Under the pieces are notes generated by a model. The model ran no database searches. It was not told the origin of the DNA and saw nothing but the letters and a program-made list of their open reading frames with translations. Below, piece by piece: positions 12,819-12,888 of a DNA stretch of 12,888 nucleotides (the stretch's first letter is position 1; each line of letters opens with the position of its first letter). Both the position numbers and the translations under genes were made by a program. Where the stretch lies: assembly GCA_023422485.1 (NCBI GenBank), contig JAGTAM010000615.1, positions 1-12,888 on the forward strand, read 5' to 3'. Source of the DNA: Pseudomonadota bacterium (GTDB lineage: Bacteria; Pseudomonadota; Alphaproteobacteria; Rhizobiales; Beijerinckiaceae).

Positions 12819-12888
12819 ACGATCGCCGAACCGTTCTCGCGCTGGCGCGGACAGTGCGGCGGGCATTTTGTAAGAGACAGTTGGACGG

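Noticed and set aside
1..12888. tRNA, rRNA, CRISPR array, insertion sequence, prophage or toxin-antitoxin genes
   Set aside because: None seen on either strand. No terminal repeats with a transposase, no spaced direct repeats, no cloverleaf in the gaps.

Overview
The window looks like the chromosome of a high-GC alphaproteobacterium of the order Hyphomicrobiales (Rhizobiales), most likely Methylobacterium/Methylorubrum or a close relative. The reasons are the strong G/C third-position bias, an alphaproteobacterial PurC N-terminus, an IalB-type exported protein, an intracellular PHA depolymerase and a RegB/RegA (ActS/ActR, PrrB/PrrA) redox two-component pair. The genus is an inference; the class is well supported. 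There is no insertion sequence, phage gene, CRISPR array, tRNA or rRNA that I can see, and no stretch over 300 bases lacks a gene.

Layout. Positions 1-291 hold no convincing gene. They carry a small intrinsic terminator for the DUF2244 gene and a good promoter that fires out of the left edge. A DUF2244 membrane-protein gene (minus) and nth, endonuclease III (plus), diverge from a 20-bp gap in which two -10 boxes overlap on opposite strands, so both messages may be leaderless. purC (plus) follows after a 186-bp gap with a candidate promoter and a GC-rich hairpin.

From 2644 to 7644 all genes are on the minus strand. Read in transcription order they are an IalB-domain exported protein, an unrecognised exported protein, and two large two-module family-2 glycosyltransferases that overlap by 4 bp. 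This looks like one cell-envelope or exopolysaccharide operon. The first glycosyltransferase has no ATG; its coding-like frame runs upstream to an ATC preceded by a good Shine-Dalgarno sequence.

A small secreted orphan (plus, 7882-8301) and a YgjP/DUF45 metallopeptidase gene (minus, 8418-9143) converge on a strong bidirectional hairpin. The metallopeptidase lies downstream of phaZ (minus). Two related hairpins between them share a CATCGTCC/GGACGATG motif and can pair in alternative ways.

phaZ diverges from regB-regA (plus) across 158 bp. regB encodes the membrane redox/quinone sensor with its redox cysteine and quinone motif intact. regA has the conserved C-terminal Fis-type helix-turn-helix, its own strong Shine-Dalgarno sequence, and a perfect TATAAT box overlapping the regB stop codon. 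Pairing PHA mobilisation with redox sensing makes metabolic sense, but that link is inferred from position only.

Most of this is ordinary core genome. I see no clear new multi-gene system. The most interesting items are regulatory or start-site features and the unassigned envelope locus.
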